Source of the DNA: an uncultured Pseudomonas sp.
GTDB lineage: Bacteria > Pseudomonadota > Gammaproteobacteria > Pseudomonadales > Pseudomonadaceae
Assembly: GCA_943912755.1 (NCBI GenBank)
Contig: CALTWF010000007.1
Coordinates: 1-64,000, forward strand
DNA: 64,000 nt
Direction of reading: 5' to 3'
In this document: positions 1 to 7,887 of the stretch, one piece after another
Numbering within the stretch: the stretch's first letter is position 1
Layout: each line of letters starts with the position of its first letter
The notes under the pieces: generated by a model
What the model saw: the letters and a program-made list of their open reading frames with translations, nothing else
Database searches by the model: none
What the model was told of the DNA's origin: nothing
Program-made: the position numbers and the translations under genes

Positions 1-64
1 GAGTGTCCAAATGAGCGTGGGCTGGGTGTCCAAGTGTCGTGGAATCCGCAACCAATCGCACCGG

Positions 65-952
65 TTATTCGGCTAGCCGCTCGACAACCCAGTCCACGAA
101 TACGCGAACTCGCGCATTCAACTGCTTGTTTGATGGGTAAATCACTGAAATGGGTATCGTTGCGCAGGTGTGCTTTTCAAGGATGGGTACAAGTACGCCA
201 GACTCAAACAGCCGGGTTGCCACAGATGCGAACGTCTGTCCGATTCCTGTTCCATTCATGATCATATTGATATGGCTGGCGCTGTCATTCGTGGCAACGT
301 CGAATCGGGATATGAAGTGCTCTCCACTTCGCTTGCGAAATCGCAACGGCCAGACCTCACCGTTCGATGCGCTGAAATAGCCCACAATTTGATGATGTTC
401 CAGATCAGCCGGGGTTAACGGCGTGCCGTACTGCATCAAGTATTCGGGGCTTGCACAGGTGACCAGTTTGTCGGTGAAAAGCCTCTTCGCAACCAACGAA
501 GAATCCGCTAACTGCCCAGCCCGTATTACGCAGTCGACTCCCTCCTCGATCAGATTGACAGGGCGGTCGCTGACTCCCAGTGCTACCTGGATGTGGGGAT
601 GCCGTGCTCTGAACTCCTTGAGCACCGGTATCAAAAGCAACTGTGCCAGTGAAGAGTGAAGGTCAATGCGTAGTCTGCCACGTGAGGCGGCGCCCATGTC
701 TCTTAGCTCAGCCTCGGTCTCGTCCAACCGCGCAACTAGTTGCGTGACCTTGCGGTAATACTCACTGCCCTCAGTGGTGAGTGCAATCGTCCGAGTCGTT
801 CTCTGAAGAAGCTTTGTACCTAGGTGCTCTTCGAGTTCCTGTAATGCCTTGCTGACAGATGAGCGAGGCATACCCAGATGAGCAGCCGCTTTGGTAAAAG
901 AACGGGTCTCAACTATCCGTTGAAATACGCGAATTGCTGTCAGATGATCCAT
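65..952 (-). CDS. LysR-family transcriptional regulator
   Basis: A 295-aa protein of usual LysR length. An N-terminal winged helix-turn-helix (about residues 1-60, beginning MDHLTAIRVFQRIVE) is followed by a substrate-binding-type effector domain (about 90-290). The motif RSSVSKALQELEEHLG is the recognition-helix region. It is of the CrgA-like group common in pseudomonads. The gene is divergent from the nitroreductase-type gene starting at 1075, with 122 bp between the starts, so the likely target is that gene and itself. The effector is unknown. This gene and its partner look less GC-rich than the rest of the window, which could mean separate acquisition. Confidence 0.9.
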   Translation of the reverse strand: MDHLTAIRVFQRIVETRSFTKAAAHLGMPRSSVSKALQELEEHLGTKLLQRTTRTIALTTEGSEYYRKVTQLVARLDETEAELRDMGAASRGRLRIDLHSSLAQLLLIPVLKEFRARHPHIQVALGVSDRPVNLIEEGVDCVIRAGQLADSSLVAKRLFTDKLVTCASPEYLMQYGTPLTPADLEHHQIVGYFSASNGEVWPLRFRKRSGEHFISRFDVATNDSASHINMIMNGTGIGQTFASVATRLFESGVLVPILEKHTCATIPISVIYPSNKQLNARVRVFVDWVVERLAE

Positions 953-1074
953 CCAGCGATTTTAGCCAGACGTCATCCGTTGTCTACAGCTGTGGATTGT
1001 GTAGTCGTTTTTTGATGGCTTATCTTTGTCCTTCGCAACGTTAGTCTTTGGTCAACTTTTCCAGGAGACCTCAG

Positions 1075-1923
1075 ATGACTGACCTTACGAGTGCACAAGC
1101 CCATCTCCTTCAACAGCGATATGGCAACCAGGTGAAGCCTGAGAAAGTCATCATGACTCCAGTGGTCGAAGCGATGCTTCGCCACAAGTCTGTCAGGACA
1201 TTCCTGCCGGATGCGCTTCCTGAAGGGGCTATTGAGACGATGGTTGCTGCTGCACAATCGGCATCCACGTCTTCGGCTCTAAACCAATGGAGCCTGGTCG
1301 CTGTCACGGATGTGGCCTTGAAGAAAGAGATTCACGACACCGTCGTGCGTGAAGTAAAAGTTGATCGTCTTCCATGGATTCTGGAAGCGCCCGCACTCTT
1401 GCTCTGGGTAGCAGATACCTCTCGCTCGGCAGCGATTACCCGCGACCAAGGTGGCGAGCCATTCGTGCTGAATTACCTGGACTCGTTTCTGATGGCATCT
1501 GTGGACGCGACCTTGGCAGCTCAAAATGCTTCTCTTGCCGCCGAGTCGATAGGCTTGGGAATCGTATACCTGGGAGTGATGCGAAATGTTGCCAGGGAGC
1601 TGGCCAGTATCATCAACCTCCCCAAGCATGCTTTCGTCACCTTCGGTATGGCTCTGGGACATCCAGACCCCAGCCGCACGAGTGCCATCCGTCCTCGACC
1701 AGCTCAGCCGGTGGTGCTGCACTGCAACCGCTACAATCAAGACGGCTACCGAGACTACGTACAAGGCTATGAGCAAGCCTGCCAGGATTTTCGCAGCCAA
1801 CAAAAAATGTCGCCCAAAACCTGGAAAGCTGCCCTGCACAATTCCATGACAAGCATGGAATACATGGGCGGGCGTAAAGATTTGCGTGAGATGGTAATGG
1901 AGAAGGGGTTCAAGCTGCTTTAG
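1075..1923 (+). CDS. Nitroreductase-family FMN-dependent NAD(P)H oxidoreductase
   Basis: A 282-aa flavoreductase of the NfsA/nitroreductase fold. The N-terminal part carries the family signature RHKSVRTFLPDALPEG, where the Arg and Ser contact FMN phosphate, then SASTSSALNQWS. A central GLGIVYLGVMRN segment and a C-terminal FGMALGHPD motif also fit the NfsA group. The start at 1075 is chosen because AGGAG lies at about 1062-1066; an upstream in-frame ATG at 1048 has no such site. Family members reduce nitro compounds, quinones or flavins. The divergent LysR gene is the probable regulator. The physiological substrate cannot be read from the sequence. Confidence 0.85.
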   Translation: MTDLTSAQAHLLQQRYGNQVKPEKVIMTPVVEAMLRHKSVRTFLPDALPEGAIETMVAAAQSASTSSALNQWSLVAVTDVALKKEIHDTVVREVKVDRLPWILEAPALLLWVADTSRSAAITRDQGGEPFVLNYLDSFLMASVDATLAAQNASLAAESIGLGIVYLGVMRNVARELASIINLPKHAFVTFGMALGHPDPSRTSAIRPRPAQPVVLHCNRYNQDGYRDYVQGYEQACQDFRSQQKMSPKTWKAALHNSMTSMEYMGGRKDLREMVMEKGFKLL

Positions 1924-2112
1924 GAATGCGCCAGCGACCGCTTCTGACCATTGCGGCCCTTCGTGAAGGGCTACTTTGGGTCAAAAGCAACCTCTCATCC
2001 GAGCCCTGATGATGTATCCCCCCATCTACCGGCCCTCGATTGCACAGTCAGCAAGACCAAGCCACTGAAGGCACCCAACATTCCCCCAAAAAGCGCCAAC
2101 CAACACCCTCCC

Positions 2113-3006
2113 CTACATCCGATGATGCTCCACCAAAAAATCCACAAACAACCGCACCCGCGCCGGCATCGCCGGGCCACCCACAAAAACCGCATGAATC
2201 GGTTCTCGGTCACCGGGGTTCCAGGCTTGCAGCAGCGATACAAGGTCGCCCCGCCGCAGGTCCTCGATGACGGTGAACTCGCCGATCCGCGCAATGCCGG
2301 CGCCGACCCGCGCCAGCTGGGCCAGCGCTTCACCGCTGCTGCACTCGATGTTGCCGCTGACATTGAGGAAGAGTTCCTTGCCGTCGCGCACAAACGGCCA
2401 GTTGGGCTCGGCACGCCGGAAGTTGAAGCGCAGGCAGTTGTGCCGTAACAGGTCTTCCGGTTCCTGAGGGGTGCCGTGGCGCTGCAGGTACTCGGGCGAT
2501 GCCACCACCACCTGGCCGGTGTCGCCGATCCTGCGCGCGCTCAGCGGGCTGTCGGGCAGGTGGCCAAAACGTATAGCCACATCAGCCTGGCCGCCGAGGA
2601 TATCGACCACTTCGTCGCCCAGGGTGAGGTCGACGACGATGTTCGGGTAGTGCTCGCTGAAGGCCGCGACCAGGGGAACAATGGAGATACGCCCATGGCC
2701 AAGGGCAGCGCTGACCCGCAATCGACCCCTGGGTACGCCCTGGTCGGCAATGGCTTCTTCGACCTCATCCATGTCGGCCAGGATGCGCCGGGCGCCGCGC
2801 AGAAACGCTTCGCCCTCGGCGGTGAAGGTGATCGCCCGCGTGGTGCGCAACAGCAGCCGGGTACCCAGGCGCTGTTCGGCACGCGCGATGATTCGACTGA
2901 CCGCCGAGGGCGTGAGCCCCAATGCACGCGCGGCGGCCGACAGGCTGCCTTCTTGCGCCACGGTGGCGAACACATACATTTCACCTGATCTACCGCCGAA
3001 GTCCAT
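2113..3006 (-). CDS. LysR-family transcriptional regulator
   Basis: A 297-aa LysR protein with an N-terminal HTH (about residues 8-65, with LTPSAVSRIIARAEQRLG) and a C-terminal effector-binding domain. The ATG at 3006 is preceded by an AAGGGG-type ribosome site. It is divergent from the MFS transporter at 3101 with 94 bp between the starts, the classic arrangement for a regulator controlling an efflux gene. The effector is unknown. The 3' end has no partner; 1924-2112 between it and the upstream oxidoreductase holds nothing I recognise. Confidence 0.9.
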   Translation of the reverse strand: MDFGGRSGEMYVFATVAQEGSLSAAARALGLTPSAVSRIIARAEQRLGTRLLLRTTRAITFTAEGEAFLRGARRILADMDEVEEAIADQGVPRGRLRVSAALGHGRISIVPLVAAFSEHYPNIVVDLTLGDEVVDILGGQADVAIRFGHLPDSPLSARRIGDTGQVVVASPEYLQRHGTPQEPEDLLRHNCLRFNFRRAEPNWPFVRDGKELFLNVSGNIECSSGEALAQLARVGAGIARIGEFTVIEDLRRGDLVSLLQAWNPGDREPIHAVFVGGPAMPARVRLFVDFLVEHHRM

Positions 3007-3100
3007 TTGTGCCCCTTACGCAAAGGTGATTACCAAAAATGCCATCTACCGCCTGAAAATGCTTGATCGTAGCATTGGCGGCATAGATGAGGAGCCTTTC

Positions 3101-4267
3101 ATGCGTATCAATCCACCCCTTGTTGCACTCGCCATTGGTGCCTTTGGCATCGGCGTTACCGAGTTCGCCCCCATGGGCATGTTGCCGGGCATCGCTGCGG
3201 ACCTCGGCGTTTCGATTCCCGCTGCGGGCTTGCTGGTAAGTGCCTACGCCCTGGGCGTACTGCTTGGCGCGCCGCTGATGACCCTGACCACCGGCAAGAT
3301 TCCCCGGCGCTATCTGCTGATAGGCCTCATGGCGATCTTCACCCTGGGCAACCTCATGTCCGCACTGGCGACCGACTACTACAGCCTCCTGATTGCCAGG
3401 GTGGTGACCTCGCTGAACCACGGCGCATTCTTTGGCGTCGGCTCCATCGTCGCCGCCAGCCTGGTGGCCCCTGAAAAACGTGCTGGCGCGGTAGCCGCCA
3501 TGTTCATGGGCCTCACCCTCGCAACCATTGGCGGTGTGCCGCTGGCCGCCTGGTTTGGCGAACTGTTCGGTTGGCGCACCGCCTTCTGGGGCATTACCGG
3601 TCTCGGCGTGGTGACCATGGCCGCATTGTGGCTCGCCCTGCCCGACCTCAAGGCACCGCCAAGCATCGGTGTCATGGCCGAAATCCGTGTACTGGGCCGT
3701 GCCCCGGTGCTGGGCGCGCTGGCCCTGACCGTCGTCGGCTCGGGTGCAATGTTCACCGTCTTTACCTACATCGCACCGATCCTCAGCAGCGAAACCCACG
3801 CCTCCACCGCCTTCATCACCGCCATGCTCGTGCTGTTCGGCGTAGGGCTGACACTGGGCAACATGTGGGGCGGCAAGGCCGCCGACCGTTCGATAGACCG
3901 CACCCTGATCGTCTCGCTGAGCGTGCTCATTCTGGTCCTGCTGGCGTTCACCGTACTGATGCGCTGGCCGCTGCCGGCTGCCGCAGCCATCCTGATCTGG
4001 GGCATCGCCAGCTTCGCCTTGGTGCCGCCGCTGCAGATGCGCGTCATGGAAGCCGCCAAGGACGCACCCAATCTCGCTTCGGCGGTGAACATCGGCGCGT
4101 TCAACTTTGGCAACGCGATTGGCGCGGCGCTGGGGGGCGCGGTGCTCAATGCGGGGTTGGGTTTTCCGGCGATTTCCCTGGCGGGGGCGGCCATGGCCGG
4201 GTTGGGCTTGTTGATGGTGCTGGGCTTTGCGTGGCGGTCGAAGGCCTCGGAGGCGCTGGTGGTGTGA
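3101..4267 (+). CDS. MFS transporter, DHA1/AraJ-like efflux family
   Basis: A 388-aa inner-membrane protein with 12 predicted hydrophobic segments. It starts MRINPPLVALAIGAFGIG and carries the AraJ/YdhP-like N-terminal pattern GVTEFAPMGMLPGIAADLGV. The open frame continues upstream of 3101, but GAGGAG at about 3089 and the family-typical N-terminus fix the start. Relatives export sugars, arabinose-like compounds or drugs by proton antiport. The LysR gene at 2113-3006 is divergent and probably regulates it. The substrate is unknown. Confidence 0.88.
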   Translation: MRINPPLVALAIGAFGIGVTEFAPMGMLPGIAADLGVSIPAAGLLVSAYALGVLLGAPLMTLTTGKIPRRYLLIGLMAIFTLGNLMSALATDYYSLLIARVVTSLNHGAFFGVGSIVAASLVAPEKRAGAVAAMFMGLTLATIGGVPLAAWFGELFGWRTAFWGITGLGVVTMAALWLALPDLKAPPSIGVMAEIRVLGRAPVLGALALTVVGSGAMFTVFTYIAPILSSETHASTAFITAMLVLFGVGLTLGNMWGGKAADRSIDRTLIVSLSVLILVLLAFTVLMRWPLPAAAAILIWGIASFALVPPLQMRVMEAAKDAPNLASAVNIGAFNFGNAIGAALGGAVLNAGLGFPAISLAGAAMAGLGLLMVLGFAWRSKASEALVV

Positions 4268-4387
4268 GGAGGATTTTCGGGGCTGCTGGTCGTCATTTTT
4301 GAATGTCGGCTAGCGTCCCATAGCTACCCATGGCGAATTGCAGCAATCAGCCGGCAAAGAATGACCCAGTCAGATAAACCTCGCCGA

Positions 4388-4564
4388 TCAGCTATCAGCG
4401 GCCACAGGCTCCGGAGTCGCCACGGAGGCTTCACCGGCCTCGGCCGCCAGCTTCAATCGGTCGGCCTTGGAGATGTAGGTGTTCCGGTTCTTCGGCGCCA
4501 ACTTGGCACTGGCCTTCTTGGCCTTGGCCTTGAAGAGTTGCTGCAATTTCTTTTGACGGTTCAT
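4388..4564 (-). CDS. Small basic DUF2986-like protein (58 aa)
   Basis: The reverse strand encodes a 58-aa protein beginning MNRQKKLQQLFKAKAKKASA. It is lysine-rich in its first half, with the motif NTYISKADRLKLAAEAG in the middle and a short acidic/Ala-rich tail. This matches my memory of the DUF2986 family, a set of short Lys-rich proteins in gammaproteobacteria with no assigned role. The ATG is at 4564 and TGA at 4388. It is isolated: 120 bp downstream of the MFS gene end on the opposite strand, and 160 bp from the Fur box at 4724. The function is unknown. Confidence 0.75.
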   Translation of the reverse strand: MNRQKKLQQLFKAKAKKASAKLAPKNRNTYISKADRLKLAAEAGEASVATPEPVAADS

Positions 4565-4723
4565 GGCGTTCTATTCAACGGGTAAGGGTGTTTGCCGGAC
4601 TGCGACAAGCACAGCAGCGGCACACCTTACGGAGTCAGGTGCAGCCTGTCCATGAGCCTCGTCAGGCCGGATCAGGGCGAGACTCAGATCATGTCAATTT
4701 GCCCGCCTCGGAAACACCACGCT

Positions 4724-4742
4724 ATAAATGAGATTCACTATC
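4724..4742 (+). promoter_or_regulatory. Putative Fur box
   Basis: The 19-mer ATAAATGAGATTCACTATC matches the GATAATGATAATCATTATC consensus at 13 of 19 positions. It sits immediately before the remnant of a TonB-dependent receptor. It was probably the iron-responsive operator of the once-complete receptor gene and now abuts the middle of that gene. Confidence 0.5.
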
Positions 4743-4755
4743 AATTGAGCTCACC

Positions 4756-6186
4756 GTGGGCGTCGGCGTGGCCAACCAGAAAGGCCACTCGCGCCCGGCC
4801 ATGCTCGGCCTGCCGCGCTACGCCGACGGCGGCAATCCGGACTGGTCGCGCTCGACCTACGTCGGCGCCGACTGGAACCGTGCCGACAATGACCAGACCA
4901 GCGTCTTCCTCGACGCCAGCTACCGGATCAACGACGACTGGCGGGCCAAGGTCGCCGGCGTGTACATGAGCGAGCACAACGGCGCCACCTACCAGGCCTT
5001 GTGGGATACCCTGCCGACCAACGGTTCCGGCGACGACACCTACATCGACTGGAGCACCGACTTCACCACCCACAGCTAGGGCCTGGACCTTTACCTGGAT
5101 GGCGACTTCAGCGGCTTCGGCTTCGAGCAGACCTTCCTTATCGGTGCCAACTACTCGCGCATCAACACCGATGACCGCTGGGCCCGTGCCCCCACCTTCG
5201 GCGCCAACGCGTACGACCTCGATCACCATCGTCCGATGCCGGACATCTACAGCCTGGCCACGCGCGGACGTGGCGAGTTGAGCGAGTACGAGATCGAACA
5301 GAAAGGCCTCTACACGCGCTGGTCGATCAACCTGACCGACCCGCTGAAATTGATCGTCGGTGCCCGTACCAGCTGGTACGACTACAGCTATGCCGCGCAA
5401 TCCTTCGCCCATACCGGGTACAGCGAGTCCACCACCCAGAGCAATGGCAAGGTATCGCCCTATGCCGGTCTGGTCTATGCACTGGACAAGCAATGGTCGG
5501 TGTATGCCAGCTACACCGATGTATTCCAGCCACAGACCTCACGCACTGCGTCGGGCTCGGTGGTCGAACCGATCATCGGCAGCAACTACGAGCTGGGCCT
5601 GAAAGGGGAATTGTTCGACGGTGCGCTGAACACCTCGATTGCGCTGTTCCGCTATGACCAGGAAAACCATGCGGTGCTCGATCGCAGCGGGCCGATGGAC
5701 TGCGACGGCTGGTACTGCTCGACCGCCTCGGGCAAGGTGCGCAGCCAGGGCCTGGAAGCGCAGGTCAGCGGTGAACTGCTCAGCGGCCTGCAAGTCATGG
5801 CCGGCTACGTCTACAACACCACCCGCTACCTGGAAGACGGCAACTACCAGGACAAGGTCTACAGCACCTGGACACCCAAGCACCAGCTCAAGCTGTGGGC
5901 CGACTACACCCTGCCGGGTGACTGGAGCCGTGCTTCGGTCGGGCTGGGCACCACGGCGGTCACCGGTACCACCTCCTACGACCACGTGTTCGACCTGCCG
6001 GGCTATGCGATCTGGGATGCGCGGGTGGCGTACAAGGTCAGCGACGAGATCACCGTGGCGGCGAATCTCAACAACCTGCTGGACAAGACCTACTATCGGT
6101 CGGCGTACAACACCATCGATTACAACAACTACTACGGTGACCCGCGCAACGTGATGTTCAGTGTGAAGTACACGCCGCAGTTCTGA
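4756..6186 (+). pseudogene. Remnant of a TonB-dependent siderophore receptor
   Basis: The frame encodes about 476 residues of a TonB-dependent siderophore receptor barrel, from GVGVANQKGHSRPAM to a C-terminal ...MFSVKYTPQF ending in the Phe typical of outer-membrane barrels. The signal peptide, TonB box and plug domain are missing at the 5' end. The frame is also broken by an in-frame TAG at 5077-5079 (codons around it read THS-stop-GLDLYLDG, so a Gln codon was probably mutated). The frame then resumes without a shift. Family members import ferric siderophores with TonB energy. Loss of the N-terminus plus a nonsense codon makes this a pseudogene. The next genes are the FecI/FecR/receptor cassette, so it may once have belonged to a related uptake locus. 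Confidence 0.85.
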
Positions 6187-6244
6187 GGCGGCTTGCCGCG
6201 CTACAACACCCGATCCCTGCCCAGGCGACCCCGCACGACAGATT

Positions 6245-6263
6245 TGCGAACGATTCTTACTCG
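6245..6263 (+). promoter_or_regulatory. Possible weak Fur site upstream of the ECF sigma gene
   Basis: GCGAACGATTCTTACTCGC lies 49 bp before the sigma-factor start and matches the Fur consensus at only about 10 of 19 positions. FecI-type sigma genes are normally Fur-controlled, so the position is as expected, but the match is weak. Confidence 0.25.
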
Positions 6264-6311
6264 CTATATTCTGCGCGCTTCCCCGCCGGCCCCCTGCTGG
6301 CACCTGGACAC

Positions 6312-6836
6312 GTGAGGTTCGCCTTGGCTGAGGATCTGGATCGGCTGTTTCGTCTCTACCACCGCGACCTGCAGAACATCGCCTACCGCCGGGTGGGCGA
6401 TCGCGAGCTGGCGGCCGACCTGACCCAGGACACCTTCGTGCGCTACGCCGGTCTCGGCCAGCAACAGCGCAGCGACAGCATTCTCAATCCGCGCTTCTTC
6501 CTGATGCGCGTGCTCGGCAACCTGATCATCGATTTCAGCCGCGCACGCAAGCGCCAAGGCACGCACGCGCCGCTGGCGGATGTGCAGGACGAGCTGATCG
6601 ACGCCCGCCCCGGCCCCGAGCACCTGTTCGAATTGCGCCAGCAGCTGCAGCGCCTGCACCTGGCCCTTGAGGAACTGCCGCAGAGCTGCCGCGACGCCCT
6701 GCTGCTCAACCGTGTCGAAGGCCTGGGCCACCAGGCCATCGCCGAGCGCCTGGGGGTGTCGCCGAGCATGGTCAGCAAGTACATCATGCGTGCCTTGCGC
6801 CATTGCGCCAGGCGCCTCGACCTGGTCGAGGAATGA
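6312..6836 (+). CDS. FecI-type ECF RNA polymerase sigma factor
   Basis: A 174-aa sigma-70 family ECF factor. Region 2 (about residues 10-80) has the RELAADLTQDTFVRY motif, and region 4 (about 115-165) has LEELPQSCRDALLLNRVEG followed by a helix-turn-helix (HQAIAERLGVSPSMVSKYI). These are typical of iron-starvation sigma factors. The GTG at 6312 is used here; a TTG at 6324 preceded by GAGG is an alternative. FecR-type anti-sigma follows after 3 bp and a TonB receptor after that. The expected role is surface signalling: ferric siderophore binding at the receptor releases this sigma factor to transcribe the receptor gene. Confidence 0.93.
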   Translation: MRFALAEDLDRLFRLYHRDLQNIAYRRVGDRELAADLTQDTFVRYAGLGQQQRSDSILNPRFFLMRVLGNLIIDFSRARKRQGTHAPLADVQDELIDARPGPEHLFELRQQLQRLHLALEELPQSCRDALLLNRVEGLGHQAIAERLGVSPSMVSKYIMRALRHCARRLDLVEE

Positions 6837-6839
6837 GCG

Positions 6840-7793
6840 ATGAGCGAACTACCCGACGAAACCCTTGACCGCCCCCTGCCCGGCCTGATCGACGAGGCGC
6901 TGCAATGGCTGGTGGACCTGCACAGCGGCAGTGCCACCGATACCGAGTGGGACGACTACCAGCGTTGGTGCGAGCGCTCCCCCGAGCACCAGGCCGCGGC
7001 CCTGGCCGCCGAACGCCTGTGGGAACGCCTTGGTAGCGCCCTGCAACGGCCGAAGCCGCGCCGGCGCAATGCCACGCTGCTCGGGCTGGTACTGGCCGTG
7101 GGTCTGGCCGGCGGCACGCTGTGGCAGGTGCGCGAAGATGGCTGGTTGGCCGACCAGCGCACTGCTCTCGGCGAACGCCGCGAACTGCGCCTGGAGGATG
7201 GTTCGCAGTTGGTCATGGCACCGCAGACCCGCCTCGATATCCGCTTCGAGAACCACCGCCGCAGCGTGCGCCTGTACAGCGGCGAACTGTTCGTGCAGGT
7301 TGCTCCCGATGCCGCACGGCCCTTCGAGGTGCAGGCGGCAAGCGGTACGCTGCGCGCCCTTGGCACCGCCTTCGATGTGCGCCGCGACGGCGAGCGGGTG
7401 CGCCTTGTCGTCACCGAGCACAGCGTCGGCGTGAGCCATGCAGGCGACCCGGCGCAGACCGTGGTGCAGTCCGGACAACGCCTGGACTATGACGCCGACG
7501 GCCTGTTGCCACTGCGCGACGTCGACGCCGACAACCTCACCGCCTGGCGCCGCGACCGCCTGATCTTCGAGCGCCAACCCCTCGGTGAAGTACTCGACGC
7601 CCTGTCCCGCTACCACAACGGCCTGTTGTGGGTCCGCGACCCTGCGCTGCGCCGCCTGCCGGTCAGCGGGCTGTTCGAAACCCGCGACGTCGATGCGCAA
7701 CTGGCCCTGCTCCAGCAGTCCCTGCCGATCCGTATCCGCAAGCTGCCGTGGCTGACCATCGTCGAACGCGACGAAGCACGCAGCCCGCGCTAG
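6840..7793 (+). CDS. FecR-type anti-sigma regulator
   Basis: A 317-aa inner-membrane signalling protein. The cytoplasmic N-terminus (about 1-75) has the sigma-binding WVDLHSG...WCERSPEHQAA pattern. A single membrane segment follows at about residues 80-97 (LLGLVLAVGLAGGTLW), then a periplasmic FecR domain with LEDGSQLVMAPQTRLDI. A C-terminal STN-like part begins near RDRLIFERQPLGEVLDALSRY. It is co-transcribed with the sigma gene, with only 3 bp between them. It transmits the receptor's siderophore-occupied state to the sigma factor. Confidence 0.93.
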   Translation: MSELPDETLDRPLPGLIDEALQWLVDLHSGSATDTEWDDYQRWCERSPEHQAAALAAERLWERLGSALQRPKPRRRNATLLGLVLAVGLAGGTLWQVREDGWLADQRTALGERRELRLEDGSQLVMAPQTRLDIRFENHRRSVRLYSGELFVQVAPDAARPFEVQAASGTLRALGTAFDVRRDGERVRLVVTEHSVGVSHAGDPAQTVVQSGQRLDYDADGLLPLRDVDADNLTAWRRDRLIFERQPLGEVLDALSRYHNGLLWVRDPALRRLPVSGLFETRDVDAQLALLQQSLPIRIRKLPWLTIVERDEARSPR

Positions 7794-7840
7794 AAAAAAA
7801 TTTCACGCGGCGCTGTCAGGTTTGAAATGCCCAGCGTCTT
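7794..7840 (+). promoter_or_regulatory. Putative ECF (FecI-type) promoter of the receptor gene
   Basis: Directly after the fecR-like stop there is an A-tract/ATTT block (7794-7803) and, about 31 bp on, CGTC at 7835-7838. This arrangement between anti-sigma and receptor genes recalls iron-starvation ECF promoters in pseudomonads. The assignment rests on position and weak motifs only. Confidence 0.4.
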
Positions 7841-7887
7841 TCCCGTTTGAGAGTGATTTTTATTAGCTGATTTCAGCGGGGAGACGC

